Part shown: piece after piece, positions 38,110 to 49,980 of the stretch | Position numbering within the stretch: position 1 is the first letter of the stretch | How the letters are laid out: each line of letters begins with the position of its first letter | Source of the DNA: Ichthyophthirius multifiliis | Lineage: Eukaryota > Ciliophora > Oligohymenophorea > Hymenostomatida | NCBI RefSeq assembly: GCF_000220395.1 | Contig: NW_004086098.1 | Span: forward strand, 1 to 57,964 | Direction of reading: 5' to 3' | DNA length: 57,964 bases | Notes under the pieces: generated by a model | Databases searched by the model: none | What the model saw: the letters and a program-made list of their open reading frames with translations, nothing else | What the model was told of the DNA's origin: nothing | Made by a program: the position numbers and the translations under genes

Positions 38110-38470
38110 AAATAAGTTAAGCCCTTAGTATTAAGGTGAGAACCCCAGGTCAAAGCTAAGTTAATCCAAATGGACCATTCATAACTTTGTGTATCAAATT
38201 AATAAATTTGTGATCATGGTAGTGTTGAGGAAGTTTTGATAGTTTCTTCCCCTTAATTCAAAGGACACTAGAATTGATCAAAATTCAAGACTCATCCATC
38301 TTAGGTCTAGCACATGGAAGAATGCTGCTACGCTAAAAATCTTTGGACGCATCCTGATTAAGGTCTAAATATATTTTAACGACAACTAGTTTGTGGGAAT
38401 TTAGGGCTAAATAGACGATAATGGTAAATTAAAGGAGGAAAAAAGGTGATACCTACTGTTTTTGTAATGT
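38110..38470 (+). ncRNA. GC-raised island, candidate structured RNA
   Basis: About 360 bases with roughly 38-40% G+C in surroundings near 10-12%. Several short perfect stems occur, including CCTTAGTATTAAGG at 38123-38136 and GGAAG...CTTCC at 38229-38250. Shortly after its right end comes TTTTTCTTTTTTTTT (38474-38488), the sort of T-run that ends RNA polymerase III transcripts, which favours the plus strand. I could not match it to tRNA, rRNA, U-RNA, SRP, RNase P or telomerase RNA. Both strands also contain protein-like scraps (plus: ALSIKVRTPGQSQVNPNGPF; minus: YEWSIWINLALTWGSHLNTK), so a protein-coding fragment is an alternative. The composition is a fact; the RNA call is inference. Confidence 0.35.
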
Positions 38471-39288
38471 AGTTTTTCTTTTTTTTTAAAAAAAAACTTA
38501 TTTCAGGCGGTCAAAATGAACATATAAAATTCACTATAACTAGTTAAATACTATTTAATTATTGCGATTTTATTTCTATTAATTAATTATTTTGTAAAAA
38601 AAAATTAAATTAAAATATTGTAAATAATTTTATTTTATTTTATTTAAACTTAAAATTAAAATATAAAATATTTACTATAAATTTCTTCAGCATTTATATA
38701 TAGTTTATATAATTAATTGATTTTATTATATTTATTTCTTAATATAAATTTCTTGATATATATATTTAATTTAAATATTATTAAATAAATAGTGTTAATA
38801 TTTTTATTTAATAATAAAAAATTTTAATAATTTAAATAAAAATATATTATATAAGTAAATTATTTATAATATTATTTAATTATTAAATTACATTATTATA
38901 TATATATATTTTTTTTATTTTAATTTATATATAATTATTTTTATTATTTATAATTTTTTAATTTTATATTATTCTTAATTTTTTTTTAATAAATATTTTC
39001 TAATTTTTTAGTTTTTATATTATTTAGTAAAACAAATTAATTAATAATTTATAAACCTATTAATAAAAAAATTCATAATTAAGAATTGTAGTTATATAAT
39101 ATATTTCGTATATATAATATATATCACACTTATAAATAATATTAAATATTTTATTTATTTATTATTAAAAATATTAAAATATATATTTATAAAGAAAATA
39201 AAAAACAAATCAAAAATAGTTTTGATTTTTATTTATAATTTTATTCAAATATTTCAATCATATTATTTATAATTGAAAACATAGAAAT
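38471..39288. other. AT-rich spacer before the MGCC gene
   Basis: No frame or site recognised; poly-A/T and ATAT runs only. Likely holds the promoter of the gene at 39289. Confidence 0.5.
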
Positions 39289-40537
39289 ATGGGTTGTTGT
39301 TCTTCAAAGCCATAAGCAGAAAAATATAAACAATAAACAATAAAATACCCTTAAACTGAATAATAAAGGATATTTTAAAATATTTAATAAAAATAAGAAA
39401 ATATTGAAGTAATTCATTAATAGTAAATATAATCTAATCAAAATAAATAAAATCTTATACAAAATCAAATATAAATTAATTAAAAAAATTCCGAATAAAT
39501 TCAAAATTAAGAAATAGAATGCAAAAATATTAACGATATCAATTAAAAGAAAATACAAACAGTTTAATTGCAATAATATTTACTCAAAGACAATAACAAT
39601 GAACCTTTAATAAGCAGTAATAAATAGAATATTTAATTAAATACGTAATAAATCCAAAAAAATTCAATTGATGTTCAGGGAAAAAATAATTAAGATGAAA
39701 ATTTAGTGGTTTATAACATGGTAAATGAACTAAGTAATAATGAAAAGCAAAATTACCAATAAGAATAATTTAGAGCTTATAATTTATAAAATAGTTTAAA
39801 AAAATATAATTTTGAATCTAATACATTGACTTAAGTTGGATAAAATTTATAAGACTATTAAAAGGAATTCAGGTAGAGTAAATTTCCAAATTTAATTTAA
39901 AATGATAAATAAATTGTATTTTTATTTATATTTTTTAAATATTTTATTTTTATACTAGAATGATAGTTAAATTATAGTTGAAGAATTAAATGAAAATGAT
40001 GTTAATAAATAAAATTTTTAATACAAATACAATATATAAGGTAATATTAAAGCCAATATTGAAAAAGACTCAATACTAAACAAACATATGAATAGTATTC
40101 TAAAAACTATATAATCAAATATCACTAATGAACCTACATTTCAAAGCACATAACCTCTTTAAAATAATGAATAAGATTAAAATTATTATTTTGTAGAATA
40201 TGTTGGTTTTTTGGAGGAAATATATCATAAAATAATTATAAATTTTGCGGCAAATAATAGCTTTCAATAAACAATAGTAAAAACTTTATGTTTTAATGAT
40301 TATTAATAAAAGTATGAAAAAAAGTAATTTTTTTTTATTAACTTTATTTAATTAAATTAATAATTTATATTTAATGATTTATATAAAATTACGAAATAAA
40401 TCTCAATTATTATTTGCTTAGTTTTTTTTAATTTTTTCTATAATTTTTTATTAAAAACTCAATAAAATTAAATGTAAATATAAATAGATAATGATCTTTT
40501 TTTGTTTTTAAGATTGAGTTTTTTAAAAAAAATATGA
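39289..40537 (+). CDS. Gln/Asn-rich protein with N-terminal acylation signal
   Basis: Starts MGCCSSKPQAEKYK: Gly2 is suited to myristoylation and the following Cys pair to palmitoylation, the dual lipid anchor typical of plasma- or ciliary-membrane proteins. Exon 1 (209 codons) is Gln/Asn-rich (QNIQQKQENIEVIHQQQ). Intron 39916-39958 joins in phase to an exon with IIVEELNENDVNKQNFQYKY and YYFVEYVGFLEEIYHKIIIN plus FAANNSFQQTIVKTLCFND. From about 40325 the frame continues to TGA 40535-40537, but that tail is hydrophobic and AT-only and may instead be an intron or 3' flank. No catalytic domain seen. Start and anchor are solid; the 3' end is not. Confidence 0.65.
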
Positions 40538-40934
40538 ACAAATAATATTTATTTGTTTTTTCAAAATAATTTATTTCAATTAATTTATAATTTTTATATT
40601 AATTAGCAAATGCAATAATTCAAATTTTTTAATGGCTTTCCAATTTAAATTTTAAATTAGCTTTCAAATTTAAATTTAAGTTTATAAATTATTTCATTTA
40701 TTCTTAATTATAATAATTGAATTAATAAGAATAATAAAGTTAAGATCAAGAATTTTTAATTATTTATATCTATTTTTAAAAAAAAATTTAAAAATTTTAT
40801 TTTATTGCATTTGTTTTTAAATTTTTTCTTAAGATTATGAATTATATATTTTTAATAAAACTTTTTATCTAATTAATTTATATTCTTTTTATTTATTTTC
40901 TCATATTATCTCTAATAAGGTTTTTGTATTAACT

Positions 40935-40983
40935 GAAAAATAATTTAGCTTAGTATTATGAAAAATAATTTAGCTTAGTATTA
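40935..40983. repeat. Tandem duplication, period 25
   Basis: The 24-base unit beginning GAAAAATAATTTAGCTTAG occurs at 40935-40958 and exactly again at 40960-40983. Confidence 0.9.
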
Positions 40984-42590
40984 AAATTATTATATTCTTA
41001 ATATAATATTTATAACACATTAGTTTTTCTGCTTCTAATTCAATAATTCAACTTAATAATAAAATATCTAATACCTTTCTAATAATTACATTATTTTATT
41101 TTGAATGCCATAATTTAGTTTAAATATTATTGAAATTTTATTTTTAATTAAAAATTATTAATGCTGATTTAATATTTTTATAAAAACATTAAATTGTAAT
41201 AAGAAATTATAATTATTTTATAAATATATATTTAAAAATGTTTATTTTATTTTAAAAATTAGTATTTAAAATATAATTAAATAAAATAAAAAATTCTTTA
41301 AATATGAAAAATAAAATAACTATAAATATTAAGTATAATTATTTTTTAATTTATTACAATTTTTTAATTTTAGTATTCTTAAAATAATTTATTTAAAATA
41401 TTTAGTATTTTTGTTAATTATATTATTTGATTTTTTAATTAAAATTAATTTTTATAATTATTAAATTAATTTATATTATAAAAATTTAAGTTATTTAATA
41501 AATCTATAAATATTATTATAAATATATAATATTTTATATTTTTAAAATATTAAATTTATTTTCTTATATAAATAGTTGATATGTTTTTAATTTCATTATA
41601 TTTTATATTTTCTATAAAAAGTTTTTGAAACAATTTATAAAACAGTATGTTATTAAGAGTTAACTATTTTATTATAAGATTATTTTTTTATTATTTTATT
41701 TAATTTAATTTATTATTTTTTAAAATTCTCTCTAAATATTATACATGATAAATGATATTATTTAATTTTAATAAAAATAGAAAAGATTATTAATGATATA
41801 AAAATAATTTTCATTCAATTTACTCTGAATTTTATATTGGATTATTTGTAATATATAAATTTGATTTATTTTAATTAAATATTAAAAAATATTAAATAAG
41901 TTAATAATATTAATTCAACCATATTAAAATCCTTTAATTTTTAATTTTTTTGAGTTTTTTAAAGATAAATCAATAACTAAATTATAATTATTACATTGAT
42001 TTTAATTTATATTAATAATTTGTTATTTATTTTTGTATAAATAAAATAATCTTTACTTTATTTTATATATATTGTCTAAATAATTTTAAACTTTAACAAT
42101 AATTATGATACAAAAAATAAATTTTAATTTTTAATAATTAAAGCTAATAAAAGTCTTTAGTAAAAAAAACATAATAAAACTAATATGAATGAAATATGTT
42201 TAAAATATATATAAAAATTCCATAAATTATAATATTTATAAGAATATAAATAAATTAAAATATAAAATTTAAAATAAAAAAAAAAAAAAAAATATTTATT
42301 ATATCTTTTTATAAATAAAATATAAATATAAAAAAAAATAAAAATGAGATAATCATAAAATTATTTTTTAAAAAACAAGATATAAGAAATAATTAAATAT
42401 TATATAATTTAAAAAAATAGACTTAAAATTTTTTTTTTTAAATATAGAAAATAATAAGACCATATTGTAAATAATTTTTTTATATATATCTATAAATATA
42501 TATTAAAAAAAAAAAAAAATTAAAAAAAAAAAATTATAAATGATAAAAATTATAATAATTTTTAAAATAATATTAATACAATATATATAT

Positions 42591-42592
<2 letters not shown>

Positions 42593-42643
<51 letters not shown>
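42593..42643. repeat. (TA)n dinucleotide repeat
   Basis: About 25 uninterrupted TA units in the long gene-poor tract. Confidence 0.9.
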
Positions 42644-42646
<3 letters not shown>

Positions 42647-42960
42647 ATTAATTTTTTATTTTTATTTTACATGATTCTCTGTATGAATTGCAGTTTTTTA
42701 TATGACTCTCTATATTTAAAGAATTCTTATTGCAGAAATAAGAAATAGCAGATAACCTATTTAATTCGTTTATATTAGTTAATTTAATGTTTTTTTCTTT
42801 TTGAGAAGAGTAGCTGTTGTTCTAATGGCATTATTGATTTTTTATAAAAAGGAAATTTATCATAAAATCTAAAATTTTAATATAATTTTTGGGAAAAATT
42901 TTAAGTCGAATTTCGGAATCTTGGTTTAGCCAGAGTTTTTTTAATTATAAAATTTGAATT
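42640..42960 (-). other. Minus-strand coding-like fragment
   Basis: One minus-strand frame has no TGA for over 100 codons and reads like protein: TLAKPRFRNSTQNFSQKLYQ, NFRFYDKFPFYKKSIMPLEQ, then QLLFSKRKKHQINQYKRI and FFKYRESYKKLQFIQRIM. G+C is higher than in the flanks. There is no upstream ATG in frame and no clean intron border, so it may be an internal exon, a gene fragment or a decayed copy. No family recognised. Confidence 0.3.
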
Positions 42961-44036
42961 TTTTTTTTTTACTTTTTTTTTTATTTATTTTTTATTTTTT
43001 ATTTAAATTAAAATTATATTTTAATTTGATTATAACTAATAGAATTTTTCATAATATTTATTTTCGCACGCAAGCCTTTTTTTTTACTCACTTTTTATAA
43101 TATCTAATTTATATTATTTAATTCGAAAAAGTTATTTAATCTTGGTATGAAATTTTTTTGACGAATATTTTACATGTTAACTTATTTAGGAAGAAATAGT
43201 TTTTGGAAAATTAGTTTTAAAAATTACTTATTGCAATAATTTTTTAAAAAAAACTCAATCAAACAAAAAACAAACCTATATCCATTTTTTTATTTTTATT
43301 ATATTTTGTTAATTTAGTTTTTTAAAAAAATTACAAATTTAAAAATCAATATAAAAATACAATCATCAAAATCATTATATAGTTTTTTCTGAAATAACTC
43401 AGTAAACGAAATTTTTAAAATTAAAATTTATTTATCGTATTACACTATGTTAAATTCTGATAAATTACGATTTTAATAATAAATATTTTTCAAAATTTTT
43501 TAGTTAGAAAAAATAATTATATTGTTTAAAATAAAATAAAATCAAATAATGGATTATAAAATAAAATTTTAAAAAAATATTCATTTCAATCAAATTTATA
43601 TTAAAAAAATATATAACATTACTACAAACCACAATTTAATTTGTTGCATTTCTATTATAGAAATTGAATTGGCTCGAAAAATATAAAATAGCATAGTATA
43701 CAAAAATTTTATAAGAATAATTGTTTTTAATTTATTTTTTAATCTAATTAATATTTATTATATTTTCAAATTTAATAATATATATAAAATAAATAATTAA
43801 ATATAAAAAAGAAAATTATTTACTAGAGATTTAAATATACAAGTCAATGAATAAATTATATTAAATTTAAGTAAAATTTGCATATTTTTTTAATCTATAA
43901 AATATACGAATAATTATTAATTATAGTTTTATATATTTAATAATAAAAAAAGAAAATAATAAATATATCATTTATTTAATTTAATAAATACAAAATAGAT
44001 TAAATTTTATTATTTCATTAATTAAATTTACAAAAA

Positions 44037-44192
44037 ATGATGCTTCCTAAATAACCTATAAAATTTAATTTATAATTTATTTAATATATTACAATGATAC
44101 AATAACCTGCTCCAATAACAAAAGGATCTATGGTAATTTAATACATCCAAACTAAGAAAAATTTAATTAGATAGTTTTTGTATTTATAATGA
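44037..44192 (+). CDS. Short ORF, 51 residues, unknown
   Basis: Two ATGs in a row at 44037 open 52 codons to TGA: MLPKQPIKFNLQFIQYITM, then IQQPAPITKGSMVIQYIQTK and KNLIRQFLYLQ. The PAPITKGSMV stretch stands out from the surrounding AT noise, but there is no domain and it is short. It could be a small basic protein or a first exon. Confidence 0.3.
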
Positions 44193-44618
44193 TTAAAAAA
44201 AATTAACTTCAAAAAAAATAATGAATATGTCTATACAAAAAAACTCTAAGAAAATACTATTGTTTTTTATAATTTGCAATTATTTTATTATTTGTCGAGA
44301 TTTATTTTAAATTTTTATAAATAATTTTACATTTGTTTTCTTTTTATTAATTTTAAAAAAATTATTTAACAAAAAAAAATATCTATGTTTTTTTGTCAAT
44401 ATATTTATAATGATAAATAAACATGATTGAAATAAATATATTAATTAAAATTTTTAATTATTAAATATATTTATTATATATTTAATTTCCTAATAAAATA
44501 TAAAATAATTGCTATTTAATTAATACTAAAAATAATTAATATTTAAATATTAAATAAAGTTAAAAAAACTATTTTTACCCTAAATTATATATAAAATCTA
44601 AATATAACAACAAAAATA
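44193..44618. other. AT-rich spacer
   Basis: About 425 bases without a recognisable frame or site, forming the 3' flank of the minus-strand SWR1-like gene. Confidence 0.5.
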
Positions 44619-47600
44619 TCAAGATTATTAGGTTTTCTATGCTAAGAAATAATATTTTTTATATAGTCTTTATGCGTTTAATTTATCCTATAAAATTAAT
44701 AAAAATAAATATAAATTAATAATTATATATATAAAAATTTACATTTTCATCAAATTTAAATTAAGATTCATTATCATCATCATCATCATCATCATCATCA
44801 TCGCCATTTTGATTATTATTATTTTCATTATTTATGTTATTATTATTTGAATTATTAGAATTTTCATCTTCTTAATAATTATTTTCATTTAATTTCAAAT
44901 TTTTAACATCATTTATTTCAATAAACTAAACTTTTTTAATTTTGAGCTTACTTTCGTTTGGTTAATCTAAGCTAATCTAATTTTGTAAAATCTTTTCGCC
45001 ATCATCTAATCTTTCTTGTTCATCTAATTTTACTTCTTCATCCATTTTTTCTTCATCTTCTTCAAATTCTTCACTATAATCACAATCACAATCATCTTCA
45101 TTCTTATCATTAAGATGCATTAATTCTTCATTTTTAATATAATTAAGCGCATACTAATAAACAGGTGGGAATTTCCCCAAATCAAGCTAAAATTCTTTAT
45201 CTTTAATTTCCTCATCATCATCATTATCCATATCCGCAATCTCAGCCGCACATTCAGTAGCATATTAAATTTCTTCGGTTTATGCTTTTTTAAAGCCTAT
45301 ATATCTTCTTAATCTTCCATTTTTTCCAATGCTTTATCAAATTAATTTTTATCTACATAATCTTGATTATTTTTATTTCCTAAAACTTCTCCTAAAATAC
45401 TTCTTACATCAAATTTTTCAAAAAATTATGTTGTAAACATTCCTTCTTCCATTATGTACTCATCTAGCTTTCTCTTTTGTAAACTTTTCAACAGAATATT
45501 CTCTTCAATTGTATATTCAGATATTAACCTATAAATGCTTACATTCCTTGTTTATCCTATTCTATGGCATCTATCTTGTGCTTATTTATCCATAGCAGGA
45601 TTCCAATCAGTGTCATAAAATACTACAGCGTTTGCACCTGTTAAATTTATTCCTATTCCTCCACTTCTAGTTGATGATATAAAACAGAAAATTTTAGGAT
45701 CTCCATTAAATCTTTCCACGACCTTTTATCTATTTTCTATTTTTGTTGAACCATCTAATCTTACATATGTAAAATTGAATAAATTTAAAACATTTTCAAA
45801 TATATCAAGCATTTTTGACATCTTTTTTTTTTATTTTTTATTTTTTATTTTTTTTTATTTTTACTTGTGTAAATATTAAAACTTTATCCCCTTTTTACTT
45901 TAACTTTTTTAACAATTATACCATAGAATTTAATTTTCCACAATCATACATTAAGAGCTTTTTTGAAGGAAAACATAAGGTTTACCTTATATGAGGATAA
46001 TGAAATAGTTTCGTTATTTTTTAAAGATTATTTGATATTATTTTATTTTAATAATCATAATTATTCTTTTTAAAATAAATTGAAAAAAAGAATTAAATTA
46101 ATTTTACTTTTATCATTGAATTATAAGGAGTTATTTCAATTTCAATTTACTAAGCGATTGCTTTTTATGAAAAAGTGAATTCTTTAATAAGACCTTTTAC
46201 TGAATCAAATGTTTATTCAAAAGTTTAAGAAATTTTAAATTGACTCAGAGCTTAATAGGGGTTTTTCTTTTTTTTTAAAGATAAAAAATTAACTAAGTCT
46301 CGACCATAGATAACAAAATCTCCATTAATTCTTGCTTTATTTATTCTATAATTTCTTTTCATTTTCTGGAGAGTAGTTTATTATTTTAATAAAAACCATC
46401 GTTAACCAAAATAAGGCATTATTTCAGGCCAGTATTCTTCACCAAACATTTAATTATGGATTTCATAGAAATCATCTGGGCAAGGGATTAAATTTTTTGC
46501 TCTATTTTAATATTTTAAAATTATATTTTTACATTAATAAAAAAATAAATATTTTTTTATCAAATAAAATAAATTATTTTCTTATCAAATAAAAATAGTT
46601 ATTGATTTTATATATATTTAATACTTTTCAATGTTATATTTAGATCTATTTACTTCATTATTAATAAAAATTAAAAAGTAAGGAATTTTAGTTTAAATAT
46701 TGCAAATGAAATGTGCCAAAACTACATAATGAATTCTTAAAGAAATAAAAGGACTTTCAATTGTTCTAGATTCAAATAAATCAGGATGATTGCAAACTTT
46801 TTTTAATTACATAACAATATTCATTAGTCCTAAAAAGTCTTAACTTTTTGATTATTCACGACTAATAAATTCATCGTATAAATATTTTTATCTTCTACTT
46901 AATGGACATTTTATTATATATTCAGTTTTTGTTGGAAGTTATTTTTCGACATCTCTTTTCATTCTTCTTAATAAGAAAGGTCTTAAAATAGAATGCAATT
47001 AAGTTAAAATTTCCTAACTTATAGGCAAATTTTTTTACAATGCTTATTACATAGGTATAGAAAACCTAAAAAAATAAAATAAATTTAAAATAAAAATATA
47101 TATACCATTCCATAAAGTCAGCATGAGAATCAAAAGTTTTAGGCATTAGAAAATGTAAAAGAGACCATAATTCACCAACATCATTTTAAAGGGGAGTTCC
47201 AGTAAGCAATAAACGATGCTTAGTGTTAAAATTAAGAAGAACTTGCCATCTTTAGCTTTTGAAATTTTTAATATTTTAAGCTTCATCTAATACCATAAAA
47301 TACCATTTTTTTCTTCTGAATATTTTTTAGTCTTATAATGCTATTTTATAAGTAGTAATACAAACTTAAAAATGATTAAGCTTGCTCCATCCTTATCTTT
47401 TTTATTTTCTTTCCTTTGGAGATCCATAATATGTCATTATTTTAAATGCAGGACACCATTTTTTAAATTCTATTTCCCAATTAATTAATATACTTGTAGG
47501 AACTATTATTAAATGAGGTCCCCAAATACCCTTTGTTATTAATATGAAGAATTAATATTAAATATTATTATATTAATTTTTAAAAAAATAAAATTCTAAA

Positions 47601-48983
47601 TTTTTTTAAAAAAGGTATGTAGTTTTTATGCAAAAATTATTTACATTTTTACTTTATTGCATGCTAAATGTGCTAGAAGTGCAATTGTTTGAATTGTTTT
47701 ACCTAATCCCATTTCATCAGCAAGTATTCCATTCATTTTTTTCTATTGTAATGTAGCTAACCAATTCATTCCTATTAGTTAATATTCTCTTAACCTTCCT
47801 TTCAACAAAAATGGTTAAATTATTTAATTGTTATTATAAATTATCGTTTAAGGTTCAAAGCCATAAAAATCAAATTTTATATTGCCATATTAACTATTTT
47901 TTATTTTTGTTTATTTAATTGAAAAAAAAATACTCAAATTCATCAATTTCAAAATCATAGTTTTTAGACGGAGAATTAATTTTTTTTATAAAATTAGTTT
48001 TTTCATAGAAATAAGTGTTTTATTGTCCTTTTCTTAGAATTATTTAAGTATTAAATTGTTTTAAAAGATTAATATTTTCATTAAATTTATTTTCTAATTC
48101 AACCATTTATTAATCAAACTCTTTTTCTTTTTATTTTTATATTTCTTACTTTATCCTTAAATCATCACTTTATTTACATTTTGATTATTCTATAGCCTTT
48201 TATGTATCTAAATCAGGAATATTTTTAGCTAATTAAAGAATTTTAGCTAATTTCGATGATAGATTTAGTTAGTCAGTTACTAAACTTTCTAATCTTTTTT
48301 ATTAATCTTCTTTTTATTCTTTTTAAATTTCAATTAAACTCATGTACTTCTTTACCTTATTCATTTACCTCCAAAATTATTTTTATACTATTAAATTACA
48401 GTTTTCTGCTATTTTTTTAATTTTTTTAGCCTCTTCTTTTTATTTTTATTCTTTTGTTTATTTTAAGTTCATATAGGCAGTTATAGAATGTTTAGAAATT
48501 TTTCTTGTCTAAAATTTAAAATAACTTCTTCTTTTTTAAAAATAATCCGCTGTTTCATTCTTTATTTTATATAAATATAAATATGTTTTTTATATATTTT
48601 GTTTACAATTTCTTATATAACATAATCCCATAAACATTAATTAATTTTAGGTTCTTAATATTTTTCAATTTTACGACCATATTTATTATGTATTTCTAAT
48701 AGTTATTCTTCAAAGTTGACTTTTTTCTTTAGGTTTTCGTTGTATTCTTAAGGGTTAAATAATTTTTTATTTGGATTTTTTTTAGATTTATCTTTTATCT
48801 CTTTTTTAAAAGTATTTTCCTCTTAAAAAAAATATTATTAATTATTGCTAGCTTTATTTATATTATTTTTTATGTTATCATTAAGAATTTTATGCTTTTT
48901 TTTGTCTTTATCTATTTTTTTTAGTTTTTTCTATTATTTCTTTGTTAAAATTTAATTTTTTTTTCTTGATAAATTTTATAATA

Positions 48984-49020
<37 letters not shown>

Positions 49021-49387
49021 TTAATTATTAATGTTATTTTTATATTATTTTTTATTTTATTATTTTTCAAATTTTTATATTTATTTAATATTTTCTTGTT
49101 ATTAAACTTTTTTATTTTTTTAAGGGCATATTTATACTATTCTTTTTTATGAAAAGTCCATATCTTCTAGTTTTTTTATTTTTTTTGTCTTGAAGATAAT
49201 CTTCTTTATTAAAGATTTTCTTATGTATTTGTATTATTATTTGTTTCACTTTATTCTTATTTATATTTTATAATTATTTATTTATTAAAATTATATTAGT
49301 TTTACCTTTCATTTGCTTTTTTTAATAGTTTTATGCTCCTTCTTCATATTCTTCATCATATATTTATTATGATTCTTCTTCTGTCAT
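44619..49387 (-). CDS. SWR1/SRCAP-family Snf2 chromatin-remodelling ATPase
   Basis: In other eukaryotes this subfamily of INO80-type ATPases exchanges histone H2A for H2A.Z. From ATG 49387 the acidic/Gln-rich N-terminus ([18 protein letters not shown]) splices in phase to a basic region. Weak HSA-like sequence lies near 48500-48750. The ATPase core is clear: [20 protein letters not shown] near 47680-47735; LDEAQNIKNFKSQRWQVLLN then [20 protein letters not shown] near 47180-47300 (DEAQ box as in SRCAP); [20 protein letters not shown] and [20 protein letters not shown] near 45510-45690. A long acidic C-terminus carries an Asp run from a (GAT)n repeat (44775-44802), then intron 44688-44742 and a final KKYYFLAQKTQQS. 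Several more short introns exist. Subfamily assignment rests on DEAQ-IKNFKSQRW and the GINLTGA...DRCHRIGQ blocks. Confidence 0.9.
44775..44802. repeat. (ATC)n repeat encoding poly-Asp
   Basis: Nine or ten ATC units, read as GAT (Asp) by the minus-strand SWR1-like gene near its C-terminus. A second codon repeat, (ATT)n at about 48980-49021, gives Asn near its N-terminus. Confidence 0.9.
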
Positions 49388-49980
49388 TTTTTTTTTTAAT
49401 TTTTTTTTTTATTATATTTATTTATATCTTTTTTTTTGGTATATTTATATATAAATATAAAAGATATGAATTAATTAATATTTTGTTCCTTTTAATAAAT
49501 ATTTTAAAATTATTAATTTAATAATTTTCACAAATTTATTTAATTTATATTTGCAAAAATAAAATATATTTTAAAAAATTAGAAATTATTATTTAAATAT
49601 ATTTTTTTAATGAATAATATATTATAATTCTAATTTATATTTATAATAAATTAAATTGAAGTAATCGCATTATTTTTCTAAATTTTTTTTTTTTATTAAG
49701 AAAATTAATTTTTTTTTTTTATTTTATTATAATTCATTAAATTGAATTAATACTATTATATCATTTATACTATTTAATTTTTCTTTAAATTTGTAAAACA
49801 AATATACTTATTAAGTAATAATGTAATATTATAATAATGGTTTTTGCTTAGAAATATTAAATAATTTTAAAGTATCTAATATTTATAAAATATATTTTAT
49901 TTACTTAATTTTATTTTTTTTATTTTTTAATATTATTTTACTTGCAAATTTTAAAAAACTTATAATTTAATTTTAAAAAA
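49388..49980. other. Divergent intergenic region
   Basis: Between the starts of the SWR1-like gene (minus) and the coiled-coil gene (plus). Poly-T and AT runs only; presumably carries both promoters, but no site was recognised. Confidence 0.5.

Larger units (their letters stand above)
40538..44036. other. Gene-poor AT-rich tract
   Basis: 3.5 kb with no firm gene. It contains a 24-bp tandem duplication (40935-40983), a (TA)n run (about 42593-42643) and a minus-strand coding-like patch at 42640-42960 described separately. Confidence 0.45.

Noticed and set aside
38134-38150. AACCCCA within GAACCCCAGG as a telomerase RNA template
   Set aside because: Hymenostome templates read CAACCCCAA; here the flanks differ (GAACCCCAGG), and the island lacks the known size and stem layout of that RNA.
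38110-38470. SRP RNA, RNase P RNA or U3 snoRNA identity for the GC island
   Set aside because: I looked for the SRP helix-8 GGAA/AGCAG pair, the RNase P conserved regions and U3 boxes and found no convincing match in the right order.
39304-39573. Minus-strand 89-codon membrane-like ORF
   Set aside because: Antisense of the Gln/Asn-rich exon of the MGCC gene. Hydrophobicity is an artefact of reading TAA/CAA/AAT codons backwards.
49333-49521. Plus-strand Leu/Phe-rich ORF
   Set aside because: Overlaps the acidic N-terminal exon of the minus-strand SWR1-like gene ([18 protein letters not shown]) and poly-T flank.
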